Shown here: positions 1 to 8,581 of the stretch, in pieces
How positions within the stretch are numbered: the stretch's first letter is position 1
Layout of the letters: the number at the start of each line of letters is the position of its first letter
From: Flavobacterium aquidurense
GTDB taxonomy: Bacteria > Bacteroidota > Bacteroidia > Flavobacteriales > Flavobacteriaceae
Assembly: GCA_900107365.1 (NCBI GenBank)
Contig: FNPS01000008.1
Coordinates: 186,001-250,000 of the forward strand
Direction of reading: 5' to 3'
DNA: 64,000 nt
Notes under the pieces: generated by a model
Told to the model about the DNA's origin: nothing
Database searches by the model: none
What the model saw: only the letters and a program-made list of their open reading frames with translations
Program-made: the position numbers and the translations under genes

Positions 1-35
1 TGTTTGAATTGGAATCGAATTCGAACTAGAGATTT

Positions 36-461
36 ATGTTAATAAAACCTTACCATTATTTGTACTATAGAACATATGAAGTCATTTTAAAAACTAATAA
101 AACTTCTCCTGAATCATCTACAGCAAGATTTTTATCTATTTTGTTTCTAATTAATATAGGAAGCATATATCTATTTTTTTTTAAAGAATATAATAATATT
201 ATTTTTTTTGCCTTTTGTAGCATTGGTTTTGGTTTGTCCATTTATAATTTGAAATATTTTAATAACGCAAGAAGTAAATCAATTATTTATGAATTTAAAA
301 ATTTAAAAATAAATTTTGTTACTAGATTTTTAGTAGATAGCTACCCATACTTAACGTTTATAGTATTTTTTAATTCTTTGAAATTAAGTTACATTACTAT
401 GATTTATTATTTAGCACTATTAATATTATTTAAGTTGATTACTTATTTTTGGAATGCCTAG
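36..461 (+). CDS. hypothetical integral membrane protein
   Basis: I do not recognise this 141-residue protein. It has four strongly hydrophobic stretches (about residues 30-48, 53-68, 98-118 and 120-137) and a basic N-terminus, so it is probably an integral membrane protein of the inner membrane. Base composition stands out: bases 121-300 contain 34 G+C of 180 (19%), against 22 of 60 (37%) at 541-600 in the next gene. This suggests either weak constraint or a foreign origin. The gene is followed 29 bases later by a Crp/Fnr regulator on the same strand. Only 35 bases are visible upstream, so the promoter and a possible upstream partner gene cannot be judged. Confidence 0.55.
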   Translation: MLIKPYHYLYYRTYEVILKTNKTSPESSTARFLSILFLINIGSIYLFFFKEYNNIIFFAFCSIGFGLSIYNLKYFNNARSKSIIYEFKNLKINFVTRFLVDSYPYLTFIVFFNSLKLSYITMIYYLALLILFKLITYFWNA

Positions 462-490
462 TTTGATATTGTTACTAATTAATCGTAATT

Positions 491-1066
491 ATGCTTGACC
501 AATTCCGAAATAAATTCCCTCTAAACGATTCAAAATGGATTGAATATACAAACCATTTCAATCGGCTTGAAGTTGCTGCAAAAACGATACTTCTGGAAGA
601 AGGAGAAATCTCAAAAAAGCTTTTTATAATTGAAGAAGGATGTATCAGGGTTTGGTTTAATAATAACGGAAAAGATTTAACAACTCAGTTTTTCTTCGAA
701 AATCAAAGTGTAGCTTCTATCGAAAGTTTCATGAAAAAAATACCAAGTCCGGTTGTTATGGAAACCATTGAACCTTCTGTTATTTGGTGGATCTCTAAAA
801 ATGATCTGGATAAAATTTTGGAAGAAATTAAAGAAATTCCAGAATTAAGAGATCGTTTCATCAACATGCTTTTTGAACGTACTTTTGATTATATGAAGCA
901 TTTTGTTTCCTTTATAAAAGACTCTCCTACTCAGCGTTATCTTAATTTAATTGAAGAAAGGCCTCAGGTGCTGCAGCGAGTGCCACAACATTATATTGCT
1001 TCGTATCTCGGAGTAAGCACTGTTCATTTAAGCCGAATCAAAAGTCAATTGCTTCACGCAAAATAA
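491..1066 (+). CDS. Crp/Fnr family transcriptional regulator
   Basis: 191 residues with the two-domain layout of the family: a cyclic-nucleotide-binding-type beta-roll (about residues 25-115, with the G-rich turn EEGCIRVWF) and a C-terminal winged helix-turn-helix (about 150-188, with QHYIASYLGVSTVHLSRI as recognition helix region). No cysteine cluster for an Fe-S centre is seen, so it is not an Fnr-type oxygen sensor by this criterion. The effector is unknown. The next gene on the same strand is an NAD(P)-dependent oxidoreductase preceded by a 16-base palindrome (1153-1168), the likely target. The same regulator-oxidoreductase arrangement recurs at 16850-18235. Confidence 0.9.
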   Translation: MLDQFRNKFPLNDSKWIEYTNHFNRLEVAAKTILLEEGEISKKLFIIEEGCIRVWFNNNGKDLTTQFFFENQSVASIESFMKKIPSPVVMETIEPSVIWWISKNDLDKILEEIKEIPELRDRFINMLFERTFDYMKHFVSFIKDSPTQRYLNLIEERPQVLQRVPQHYIASYLGVSTVHLSRIKSQLLHAK

Positions 1067-1152
1067 TTGAATTTTACTAAATAACTTATATGATAAATTA
1101 TAAGCCAAGTTTAAATGAGCTTATATAACTTATATGGTGGGAAATTTCATTT

Positions 1153-1197
1153 GATAACAAATGTTATCGTCGGCTCCTGTAATGCTCTCTAACTTTG
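1153..1197 (+). promoter_or_regulatory. Crp/Fnr-type palindrome and -7 box before the 1218 oxidoreductase
   Basis: A perfect 7+2+7 inverted repeat, GATAACA-AA-TGTTATC, covers 1153-1168. A Bacteroidota -7 box TAACTTTG lies at 1190-1197, and no -33 TTG is found at the usual distance. If transcription starts about 5 bases after the box, the palindrome is centred near -42, the position of a class II activator site. The adjacent Crp/Fnr gene is the obvious candidate binder; this is inference. Just upstream, the 12-mer ATAACTTATATG occurs twice (1081-1092 and 1125-1136), with a 7-base stem between them (1099-1105 with 1119-1125). Confidence 0.6.
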
Positions 1198-1217
1198 CAT
1201 GATAAAATTAAATAATT

Positions 1218-2189
1218 ATGAAAGCAGCAGTAGTTTATAAAAGAGGCGAATCGCCAAAATATGCAGAATTTGCAGAACCAATTCCACAGAATGAAAATCA
1301 AATTTTACTTTTGGTCAAAGCCGTAGCCATTACCAATTTAGATAAAGGAAAAGCAAACGGTAAACATTATTCTTCGGAGAATCTCAGTGAAAACGGATTT
1401 GTTGTAAGCAGTGATGCCGTTGGTTTATTGGAAAACGGAACAAGAGTTTACGCTCGCGGAATAACCGGTACAATGGCAGAGAAAACAATTATTGATAAAA
1501 ATATTTTGGTGCCATTACCAGAAGGAATTAGCAATACGATAGCGGCCGCAATGCCAAATGCAGTTGCAGGCTCTGCGATGGCACTTAAATTTAGAGCACG
1601 AATAAATCCGGGAGAAACTGTTTTGATAAACGGAGGAGCTGGTTTTACAGGACAAATGGCTATTCAGATTGCAAAGCATTACGGGGCAAAAAGAATAATT
1701 GTTACCGCAAGAAATGAAAAAACATTTCAAAAGCTTTTAGAATTAGGTGCTGACGAGATTATCTCACTAAAACAAGACGATGAAGTAATTAAAAAACAAC
1801 TGAAGGGAATTCATCAGACTACATCAATTGATATTATTTTGGATTATTTGTGGGGACACACAGCAGAATTAATTCTTTCAGCCTTAAAAGGAAATGGCTC
1901 CTTTTCTCATAAAGTTCGTTATGTAAATATTGGGGGAATGACTGGTGATTCGATTCAATTGTCAGCTGGAATTTTGAGAAGCGTTGATCTTCAATTATCA
2001 GGTTCAGGTTTAGGAAGCTGGTCGAAAGAAGAAGTGAAATTACTATTTTCAGAAATACTTCCGGAAATGTTTCTTTTAGCTGCTCAAAACAAAATCAAAG
2101 TAAATATCGAAGAAGGTGATTTAACAGATATTGAAAAGATGTGGAATGCCGAAGTTTCAGATGGTAAACGTATAGTTATAAATATCTAA
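1218..2189 (+). CDS. medium-chain dehydrogenase/reductase, quinone oxidoreductase type
   Basis: 323 residues of the zinc-independent MDR superfamily: an N-terminal GroES-like domain (about 1-125) and a Rossmann NAD(P)-binding domain with the GGAGFTG loop near residue 140. None of the zinc-ligand cysteines of alcohol dehydrogenases is present, which points to a quinone- or enone-reducing enzyme using NADPH. The substrate cannot be read from the sequence. It follows the Crp/Fnr gene 491-1066 and has its own promoter-like box with a palindrome upstream. A strong hairpin terminator follows at 2198-2235. Confidence 0.85.
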   Translation: MKAAVVYKRGESPKYAEFAEPIPQNENQILLLVKAVAITNLDKGKANGKHYSSENLSENGFVVSSDAVGLLENGTRVYARGITGTMAEKTIIDKNILVPLPEGISNTIAAAMPNAVAGSAMALKFRARINPGETVLINGGAGFTGQMAIQIAKHYGAKRIIVTARNEKTFQKLLELGADEIISLKQDDEVIKKQLKGIHQTTSIDIILDYLWGHTAELILSALKGNGSFSHKVRYVNIGGMTGDSIQLSAGILRSVDLQLSGSGLGSWSKEEVKLLFSEILPEMFLLAAQNKIKVNIEEGDLTDIEKMWNAEVSDGKRIVINI

Positions 2190-2197
2190 TAAAAGAA

Positions 2198-2235
2198 AAA
2201 TGGTTTGATAAGATCGTAATCGCATCAAACCATTT
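2198..2235. terminator. bidirectional intrinsic terminator
   Basis: A 12-base perfect stem, AAATGGTTTGAT (2198-2209) with ATCAAACCATTT (2224-2235), flanked by A-rich and T-rich runs. It lies between the convergent genes 1218-2189 (+) and 2254-3993 (-) and can serve both. Confidence 0.8.
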
Positions 2236-2253
2236 CTTTAAAATCTTAGTAAT

Positions 2254-3993
2254 TTATTCTTTTGAAAGCATTAACTCTTTAATATATTTCACGGGAGCGC
2301 TTCCAAAACTCAGGAATTTTTCATGAAATTTTTTCAAATTAAATTTATCTCCTTCTTGTTTTTTAAGTTCTTCCCTTAAATTATAAATCTCAGTATATCC
2401 TGTGAAATAAGAACATAGTTGTACCTGAGATAAAGTTACGCGCTTCCACTTCCCTTCTGCCTCTGCTTGTTGCTGAAAAGCTTCTCTCGTTAACAAAATC
2501 ATCGCTTCTTCCTTAGACATATCCTTAGTATGAACACTAATGTCTAGAATAGTATTGCAAGTTGTTCTTAAATTCCATTTATAGTACATCAACCACATTT
2601 CATCAGAGTTTTTGTAGCCACTTTCCAACATCATTTTTTCAGCGTAAACCGCCCAACCTTCTACCATGGCACCGTTTCCTAAAATTGATTTTATAATACT
2701 TGGCGACTGATTACTGTAAACCAATTGTGTATAATGTCCTGGAATCGCTTCGTGAATATTTAAAATTTGAAGAATATAGTCATTGTATTCACGCAGGTAA
2801 CTTTCGGCATTTTCAGCCGTCCAGCCTGACATACTACCTACGTTATAATAGGTATTTGCATTCTTATCATAAGGCCCGGCTGCAGAAATCGAAGCTCCGG
2901 CTACACCTGCCATATAAGCTGGTTCCTTACGCACTACTAAAGGTTTTGATGGATCTATATATAATAAATCTTTGGCTTTAACGTAAGCAGCTAGTTCCGG
3001 AATTTGTTTCTCAATTTCTGACTGAAATCTCTCCGGAGTTGTATGTTGCAATGAAATTTTATCAATTACCTGTTTGATTAATTCCAGTTTGTCTGCTGGT
3101 TTAGGAGCATTTCCTTTGTATTTTTTCCAAAGTTTATCAGCCAAAACAAACATTTTATCGTGCAAATCATTTTTATGATCAACGGCAATCTTATAGATTT
3201 CATCAGCAGTGTAACTGGACTGAATGTCAAAATTGAATTTTTTGGCATATAAATCAGCACCTAATCTAAAAGAACGAGGGGTTTTATTCGGAAGGTTTTG
3301 TAGCCATTCTGCATAATCTTTAATCGCTTTTATTGAAACTTTTGCTTTGTCCTGTATTTCTTTTTTCTCAGCAGCACTCAATTTGCTTTTTGCCAGTGCC
3401 TCATTTAAATCGGCTTCAAAAACTGTAGAACCTCCAATGTTTTGTGCAATGGCAAGATCTGTATGTTCAATTGTTGGATTTTTAATATTCTTTTTGGCAG
3501 CTTCATAATAAGCTGGTATAGCATTCATTTTAGCATTAAAAGCACGCAAACGAACTTCTAATGAATCATAATTTCCATTTAAAATTTCTGCAAAAGAACC
3601 GCAAACATTGTATTCAGAAGGATTCCATTCAGACGATTTTAATTCTTTGATGCTAAATACCGATGCTTCCAGTTGATTTTTTATCATTTGAAAGTCAGTC
3701 TTATTATTGTCAGACAAACTTTCAATATCGTATTGCTTTAAAGAGTCTAATTGGGTATTGGCAAAATCAAGTTGTACTTTTGTTTCAGTAGCATCTGGAA
3801 CTACCAAAATACTATCTAATTTATGATAGCCAACACCGGAAGCCCAACCTGGATTTATTTTCCATAACGAAGTAACAAATCCCTCCTTGTATTTGTCAAA
3901 CTTCTGATCTAAAGCTTTATCGGTAGTTTTAGTGTTTTTATTACAGGAAAAAAGTAATGAAATGGTAAAAATGGAAACAAACAGTTTTTTCAT
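2254..3993 (-). CDS. DUF885 family lipoprotein, predicted metallopeptidase
   Basis: 579 residues with a lipoprotein signal peptide: basic start, hydrophobic core and the lipobox LLFSC with the cysteine at about 17, so it is likely anchored in a membrane facing the periplasm. The DUF885 signature HEAIPGH is present at about residues 414-420. This motif resembles the zinc site of gluzincin-type peptidases, so peptide hydrolysis is likely but not shown. The start is the ATG at 3993. It lies 67 bases downstream of the E1 gene on the same strand, with a near-consensus box (TATCTTTA on the minus strand) in the gap, so it may have its own promoter. Confidence 0.88.
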   Translation of the reverse strand: MKKLFVSIFTISLLFSCNKNTKTTDKALDQKFDKYKEGFVTSLWKINPGWASGVGYHKLDSILVVPDATETKVQLDFANTQLDSLKQYDIESLSDNNKTDFQMIKNQLEASVFSIKELKSSEWNPSEYNVCGSFAEILNGNYDSLEVRLRAFNAKMNAIPAYYEAAKKNIKNPTIEHTDLAIAQNIGGSTVFEADLNEALAKSKLSAAEKKEIQDKAKVSIKAIKDYAEWLQNLPNKTPRSFRLGADLYAKKFNFDIQSSYTADEIYKIAVDHKNDLHDKMFVLADKLWKKYKGNAPKPADKLELIKQVIDKISLQHTTPERFQSEIEKQIPELAAYVKAKDLLYIDPSKPLVVRKEPAYMAGVAGASISAAGPYDKNANTYYNVGSMSGWTAENAESYLREYNDYILQILNIHEAIPGHYTQLVYSNQSPSIIKSILGNGAMVEGWAVYAEKMMLESGYKNSDEMWLMYYKWNLRTTCNTILDISVHTKDMSKEEAMILLTREAFQQQAEAEGKWKRVTLSQVQLCSYFTGYTEIYNLREELKKQEGDKFNLKKFHEKFLSFGSAPVKYIKELMLSKE

Positions 3994-4060
3994 AGGTTAG
4001 GTTTTTATGTTTTAAAGATAGAAAAAATGTTCATTCTGCAAAGCAATTTGATCTTTGTAA

Positions 4061-6037
4061 TTAATATTTCAATAAATCAAACAAAACCTCTTCAAAACGA
4101 TTTTTCGACAAAAATTGATCTTCTAATGCTTTTGTAAACGGAATTGGTGAATCTAAACTGGCTACTCTTTTTACAGGAGCATCCAGGTATTCAAAGCATT
4201 TCTCCATAATTAGAGCCGAAATATCGCTGGCAATTCCACCAAACATAGTGTCTTCCTGATAAATAATGACTTTTCCGGTCTTTCTTACTGAGGCAAAAAT
4301 AGTTTCCGTATCTAAAGGCTGAAGTGTTCTTAAGTCTATTAAATCAGCATCAATTTCAGGATTTTTTTCCAGGGTTTCTAATGCCCAGTGAACAGGAGCG
4401 CCAAAAGCAATAATAGTTACTTTATTTCCTTCTTTTAAAACTGCTGCCTTTCCTAACGGAATAGTATAATAATCTGTTGGAACATCCTGATAAATACTTC
4501 TGTATAATTGCTTATGTTCAAAAAACAAAACCGGATTCGGATCATTTACCGAACTATTCAATAAACCTTTTGCATCATAAGGAAAAGCCGGATAGACAAC
4601 TTTTAAACCTGGCGTTTTGGTGAACCAGGCCTCGTTTGTCTGAGAATGAAAAGGTCCCGCCTGAGTACCACCACCACAAGGCATACGAACTACGACATCG
4701 GCTTTTTCTCCCCAACGATAATGTGATTTTGCGAGTAAATTTACAATCGGATTAAATCCTGTCGAAACGAAATCAGCAAACTGCATTTCTACAATTGCTT
4801 TGTATCCATTAATTGACAATCCCATTCCTGCTGAAACTATTGCACTTTCGCAGATTGGTGTATTCCGAACTCTGTCCTTTCCAAAAAACTCAACAAAGCC
4901 ATCTGTAATTTTAAAAGCACCACCATATTCGGCAATATCCTGACCCATAATAATCAGGTTTTTGTGCTTTTGCATGGACTGCTCCAAACTGTTTCTGATG
5001 GCATCAATAAATCGAATATTTTTAGTTTCTGATGAAGGTGTAACTTCTTCAAAAATAAAGGATTTATAGACATCATCTAATTCTCCACTATAAGTTGGTG
5101 CGATTTCAGGTTCAGCATTTGATATAGCTAAATTCTCCTCAATTTCCAGTTTAATTTCATCATGAAGCTGCTCATCAAATTCAGCTGTTAAAACGCCAAT
5201 TTTTGTCAAATAATCACGGTAATTTGTTACTGGATCTTTTACAGCCCATTCGGCCATCAATTCCTGAGGAACATATTTAGTACCGCTCGCTTCTTCGTGC
5301 CCACGCATTCTAAAGGTTTTAAATTCTAATAAAATCGGATGCGGATCGTTTTGCATTTCTACTTTTAATTCTGAAAGTTTATTATACACTTCCAGAATAT
5401 TATTTCCATCAATAATATGGCTTTCCATGCCATAACCAATTCCTTTGTCAGCCAGATTTGTACATTGATATTGCTCGTTTGTTGGCGTTGAAAGACCGTA
5501 ACCGTTATTTTCAATAATAAACATAACAGGTAATTTCCATACGGCAGCAATATTTAAGGCTTCGTGAAAATCTCCTTCACTTGTAGCACCTTCACCTGTA
5601 AATACGGCAGTTATTTTTTTATTGTTTTGAAGTTTATCGGCTAAGGCGATTCCGTCTGCAACTCCTAATTGCGGCCCCAAATGCGAAATCATTCCTATAA
5701 TTTTATATTCCTGAGTTCCAAAGTGAAAACTACGATCCCGACCTTTTGTAAAGCCATTTGCCTTTCCTTGCCACTGAGAAAACAGACGATGTAAAGGAAT
5801 ATCGCGTGTAGTGAAAACGCCTAAATTTCGGTGCATTGGCAAAACATATTCTGATGCATCCAAAACAGAGGTCACTCCTACCGCAATTGCTTCCTGTCCT
5901 ATTCCAGAGAACCATTTTGATACTTTTCCCTGACGAATAAGGATTAACATCTTTTCTTCGATCAAACGGGGTTTGAGGAGTTGTTTGTATAATTCCAGCA
6001 ATTTTGCATCAGTAAGGTCTTGTCTGTAAAAGATCAT
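4061..6037 (-). CDS. fused alpha/beta E1 subunit of branched-chain 2-oxoacid dehydrogenase
   Basis: 658 residues in which E1-alpha (about 1-320) and E1-beta (about 345-658) are joined in one chain, as is common in Bacteroidota. The alpha part carries the thiamine diphosphate motif GEGATSEGD...ENN (about 149-180), with Glu in place of the usual Asp in GDG. The beta part carries MGQDIAEYGGAF and the PLLRT-like region DLIDLRTLQPLD. The enzyme would decarboxylate 2-oxoacids from Val, Leu and Ile and acylate the lipoyl group of E2, feeding branched fatty acid synthesis or catabolism. No E2 or E3 gene is in the window. The promoter is at 6060-6067 with an inverted repeat upstream. Confidence 0.92.
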   Translation of the reverse strand: MIFYRQDLTDAKLLELYKQLLKPRLIEEKMLILIRQGKVSKWFSGIGQEAIAVGVTSVLDASEYVLPMHRNLGVFTTRDIPLHRLFSQWQGKANGFTKGRDRSFHFGTQEYKIIGMISHLGPQLGVADGIALADKLQNNKKITAVFTGEGATSEGDFHEALNIAAVWKLPVMFIIENNGYGLSTPTNEQYQCTNLADKGIGYGMESHIIDGNNILEVYNKLSELKVEMQNDPHPILLEFKTFRMRGHEEASGTKYVPQELMAEWAVKDPVTNYRDYLTKIGVLTAEFDEQLHDEIKLEIEENLAISNAEPEIAPTYSGELDDVYKSFIFEEVTPSSETKNIRFIDAIRNSLEQSMQKHKNLIIMGQDIAEYGGAFKITDGFVEFFGKDRVRNTPICESAIVSAGMGLSINGYKAIVEMQFADFVSTGFNPIVNLLAKSHYRWGEKADVVVRMPCGGGTQAGPFHSQTNEAWFTKTPGLKVVYPAFPYDAKGLLNSSVNDPNPVLFFEHKQLYRSIYQDVPTDYYTIPLGKAAVLKEGNKVTIIAFGAPVHWALETLEKNPEIDADLIDLRTLQPLDTETIFASVRKTGKVIIYQEDTMFGGIASDISALIMEKCFEYLDAPVKRVASLDSPIPFTKALEDQFLSKNRFEEVLFDLLKY

Positions 6038-6059
6038 AAGGGGTTGGTTTTTAGTATTC

Positions 6060-6104
6060 CAAATATAGATATATATAACAATTTTATTTGTTTTTGTTAT
6101 ATAT
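6060..6104 (-). promoter_or_regulatory. promoter and operator-like inverted repeat of the E1 gene
   Basis: Read on the minus strand, TATATTTG at 6067-6060 matches the -7 consensus. Upstream, the arms ATATATAACAA (6071-6081) and TTGTTATATAT (6094-6104) form a perfect 11-base inverted repeat separated by 12 bases and centred about 20 bases before the box, that is over the -33 region. It lies in the space between divergent genes, so a terminator role is unlikely and a protein-binding site is the simpler reading. Confidence 0.5.
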
Positions 6105-6150
6105 TTTTTATTTTAATATAACTTTTAAAATTCAATTCTAAAATATTCTC

Positions 6151-6158
6151 TACCTTTG
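6151..6158 (+). promoter_or_regulatory. -7 box of the oxygenase gene
   Basis: TACCTTTG fits the TAnnTTTG consensus and lies 52 bases before the ATG at 6210. No TTG is seen at 19-21 bases upstream. Confidence 0.45.
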
Positions 6159-6209
6159 TTATTGAAAGGTTTTACGACACCTTTCCTCTTAAAATAAAAA
6201 ATGTAAAGT

Positions 6210-7160
6210 ATGCAAAACATTCCTAGTGTAGACTTACGTGATTTCCTTTCGGACGACCCGAAACGTAAACAAAAATTTGTAAATGAAATCGGCAGTGCAT
6301 TTGAAAACATTGGCTTCGTAGCCCTAAAAGGTCATTTTCTTGACGACCAGTTAGTAGACGAGCTTTATAGCGAAATTAGAAAATTTTTCGCTTTGCCAGT
6401 AGAAACTAAGCATAATTATGAAATTCCCGGTATTGGCGGACAAAGAGGTTATGTATCTTTTGGAAAAGAACATGCCAAAGGACGTAAAGAGGGAGATTTA
6501 AAAGAGTTTTGGCATTTTGGTCAATATGTTGATGCAGCTTCAAAATATGCTTCAGAATATCCGGACAATGTTGAAGTAAAAGAATTACCACGTTTTAATG
6601 TTGTTGGTAAAGAAGCGTACCAAATGCTTGAAAAAACAGGCGTTTATGTATTAAGAGCTTTGGCTTTGCATTTAGGTTTAGACGAGTTTTATTTTGATCA
6701 GTATGCTAAAGATGGAAACTCAATTTTAAGACCAATTCATTATCCTCCAATTACTTCTGAACCAGAAAACGCTATTCGCGCAGCTGCTCACGGTGATATC
6801 AACCTGATTACACTTTTAATGGGTGCTCAGGGAAAAGGACTTCAGGTTCAAAATCACGATGGAGAATGGATCGACGCTATTGCAGCAGATGACGAATTAG
6901 TAATTAATGTTGGTGATATGTTGTCAAGACATACCAATAACAAACTAAAATCAACAATTCATCAGGTAGTAAATCCGCCAAGAGAATTATGGGGAACATC
7001 TCGTTTTTCTGTGCCGTTTTTTATGCATCCTGTGAGTGATATGCGCTTAGATTGTTTAGAAAACTGTATTGATGCAGAAAATCCTAAGAAATTTGAAGAT
7101 ATTACAGCGGGCGATTATTTATACGAACGTTTAGTAGATTTAGGTTTAATTAAAAAATAA
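6210..7160 (+). CDS. isopenicillin N synthase-like Fe(II)-dependent oxygenase
   Basis: 316 residues of the IPNS/2-oxoglutarate dioxygenase family. An N-terminal DIOX_N-like segment (about 5-120, opening IPSVDLRDFL) precedes the jelly-roll core with the iron ligands H194-x-D196 and H251 and the R265-x-S267 pair that binds the 2-oxoacid in this family. The substrate is unknown; Bacteroidota homologues are annotated only by family. It is divergent from the E1 gene with 172 bases between. The nearby inverted repeat at 6071-6104 would be at about -75 for this gene. A hairpin at 7181-7221 follows. Confidence 0.85.
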   Translation: MQNIPSVDLRDFLSDDPKRKQKFVNEIGSAFENIGFVALKGHFLDDQLVDELYSEIRKFFALPVETKHNYEIPGIGGQRGYVSFGKEHAKGRKEGDLKEFWHFGQYVDAASKYASEYPDNVEVKELPRFNVVGKEAYQMLEKTGVYVLRALALHLGLDEFYFDQYAKDGNSILRPIHYPPITSEPENAIRAAAHGDINLITLLMGAQGKGLQVQNHDGEWIDAIAADDELVINVGDMLSRHTNNKLKSTIHQVVNPPRELWGTSRFSVPFFMHPVSDMRLDCLENCIDAENPKKFEDITAGDYLYERLVDLGLIKK

Positions 7161-7180
7161 ACTTTTAAATCACATTTTTT

Positions 7181-7221
7181 TAAATTCCAAATTCCAATGC
7201 AAACTTGGGATTTGGAATTTA
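7181..7221. terminator. repeat-derived hairpin with TTCCAAATTCCAA arms
   Basis: TAAATTCCAAATTCCAA (7181-7197) pairs with 7205-7221 over 17 bases with one mismatch, followed by TTTTTT. It probably ends the oxygenase transcript. The same arm sequence recurs at 59200-59258 (perfect) and in degenerate form at 26495-26553, so it belongs to a dispersed repeat family. Confidence 0.65.
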
Positions 7222-7270
7222 ATTTTTTACAACCTAAATTTATTGGAATTTATTTTTAGAATAAAAATTT

Positions 7271-7603
7271 ATGGACTTACAAGATCAATTAAAAAACTTA
7301 TTTCCGGATCACGTTGAATCAAATGAACCTGAAGAAATTCAGGAACAAGAGCACATGCTTTATGTTCAGAAAGAACCGATGATCTGCAAATTTGAAAAAC
7401 GAAAAGGAAAAGCAACCACCATAATTGAAGGTTACGAAGGATCTGATGAAGATTTTAAAATTCTGGCAAAAGAAATTAAAACAAAACTTAGTGTTGGCGG
7501 AACTTTTAAAGACGATTCCATCATCATTCAGGGAGATTATCGCGACAAAATAATGGCGATTTTAAAAGAAAAAGGCTTTAAAACGAAGAGAGTTGGTGGA
7601 TAA
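7271..7603 (+). CDS. SUI1/eIF1-like translation initiation factor homologue (YciH type)
   Basis: 110 residues. The C-terminal two thirds (about 35-108) match the SUI1 fold: KRKGKATTIIEGYEG, a K-x-L-S-VGGT segment and a final QGDYRDKI...GFKTKRVGG. Bacterial members bind the small ribosomal subunit and are thought to influence start-codon selection; the role is not settled. The N-terminal 30 residues are acidic and variable. It is monocistronic in appearance, with a terminator hairpin upstream and repeats downstream. Confidence 0.88.
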   Translation: MDLQDQLKNLFPDHVESNEPEEIQEQEHMLYVQKEPMICKFEKRKGKATTIIEGYEGSDEDFKILAKEIKTKLSVGGTFKDDSIIIQGDYRDKIMAILKEKGFKTKRVGG

Positions 7604-7605
7604 AA

Positions 7606-7697
7606 TGTTTTTTTAGTTTCATGTTTCAAGTTTCAAGTTGTTCGTGAAGTTAGAAAACCTAAGAACCATAGCCACTCAGAACCTTAGCACCTTAAAA
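7606..7697. repeat. two abutting intergenic repeats (7-base and 8-base period)
   Basis: Bases 7606-7638 are identical over 33 bases to 57556-57588 and contain GTTTCA units at 7-base spacing. Bases 7656-7697 are built from octamers with a TTAG/TAAG core (CTAAGAAC, CATAGCCA, CTCAGAAC, CTTAGCAC, CTTAAAAA). Related octamer arrays lie at 54372-54444 and 60122-60158. The pair fills the whole gap between the SUI1-like gene and the phosphorylase start at 7701, so it forms the leader of the latter. Confidence 0.75.
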
Positions 7698-7700
7698 AAA

Positions 7701-8570
7701 ATGATACAACAATCAGAATTAATACTAAATCCAGACGGAAGTGTTTACCACTTAAACCTACGTCCAGAACATATTGCACACGATATAATTTTTGTGGGAG
7801 ATCAAAATCGAGTAGAGAAAATTACTCAGTTCTTTGATACTATTGAATATTCGACGCAAAAAAGAGAATTTAAAACGCAAACCGGAACTTATAAAGGGAA
7901 ACGAATTTCTGTAATTTCAACCGGAATTGGTCCTGACAATATTGATATTGTTTTGAACGAATTAGATGCTTTGGTAAACATCAATTTAGAAACTCGTCAG
8001 CCAAAAGAACAATTAACTTCACTTAATATCATCAGAATTGGAACTTCGGGTTCTTTACACGCTGATATTCCTGTAGATAGTTTTGTAATGTCAAAATTCG
8101 GACTAGGATTAGACAATATGCTTCGCTCCTATTTAATTGATGCTGTTTCGCAGGATGCATTGGAAGATGCTTTTATAATGCATACCAATTGGGATATCCG
8201 AAAAGGAAGACCTTATGTAATTCCGTGTTCTGAAACATTAGAAAAAATTATTGAATCAGATAAAATGTTTAAGGGAATAACAGCAACTGCGGGTGGATTT
8301 TATGGTCCGCAAGGGCGCGTATTACGTTTGAATATTCAGGACGGGGAATTAAACAATAAAATGGATAGTTTCAATTTTGATGATCACAGAATCACCAATT
8401 TAGAAATGGAAACTGCTGCTATTTATGGACTTTCTGCACTTTTAGGTCATAATGCACTATCTTTAAATGCTATTATTGCAAATCGTGCTTCAGGAACTTT
8501 TAGTGAAGATCCTTACAAAGCTGTAGATGCGCTTATCGCCTATACATTGAATAAATTGGCTCAAAAGTAA
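7701..8570 (+). CDS. nucleoside phosphorylase
   Basis: 290 residues of the PNP/UDP phosphorylase family (PF01048). The phosphate-binding glycine motif FVGDQNRV, the STGIG segment, IRIGTSGSL and the NLEMETAAIYGL signature (ribose and base contacts) are all present. It cleaves a purine or uridine nucleoside with phosphate for salvage; uridine phosphorylase is the closest guess. I chose the ATG at 7701: an upstream in-frame TTG at 7638 would add 21 residues encoded wholly by repeat DNA. The next gene starts 34 bases downstream. Confidence 0.88.
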   Translation: MIQQSELILNPDGSVYHLNLRPEHIAHDIIFVGDQNRVEKITQFFDTIEYSTQKREFKTQTGTYKGKRISVISTGIGPDNIDIVLNELDALVNINLETRQPKEQLTSLNIIRIGTSGSLHADIPVDSFVMSKFGLGLDNMLRSYLIDAVSQDALEDAFIMHTNWDIRKGRPYVIPCSETLEKIIESDKMFKGITATAGGFYGPQGRVLRLNIQDGELNNKMDSFNFDDHRITNLEMETAAIYGLSALLGHNALSLNAIIANRASGTFSEDPYKAVDALIAYTLNKLAQK

Positions 8571-8581
8571 TTAAGGATTTA

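Noticed and set aside
1..35. TTCGAAC at 20-26 as part of a tRNA or attachment site
   Set aside because: No paired T stem or acceptor stem on either strand in the visible bases.
7638..7700. Extension of the nucleoside phosphorylase to an upstream TTG
   Set aside because: The added residues are encoded by intergenic repeat units; the ATG at 7701 gives the normal family start.
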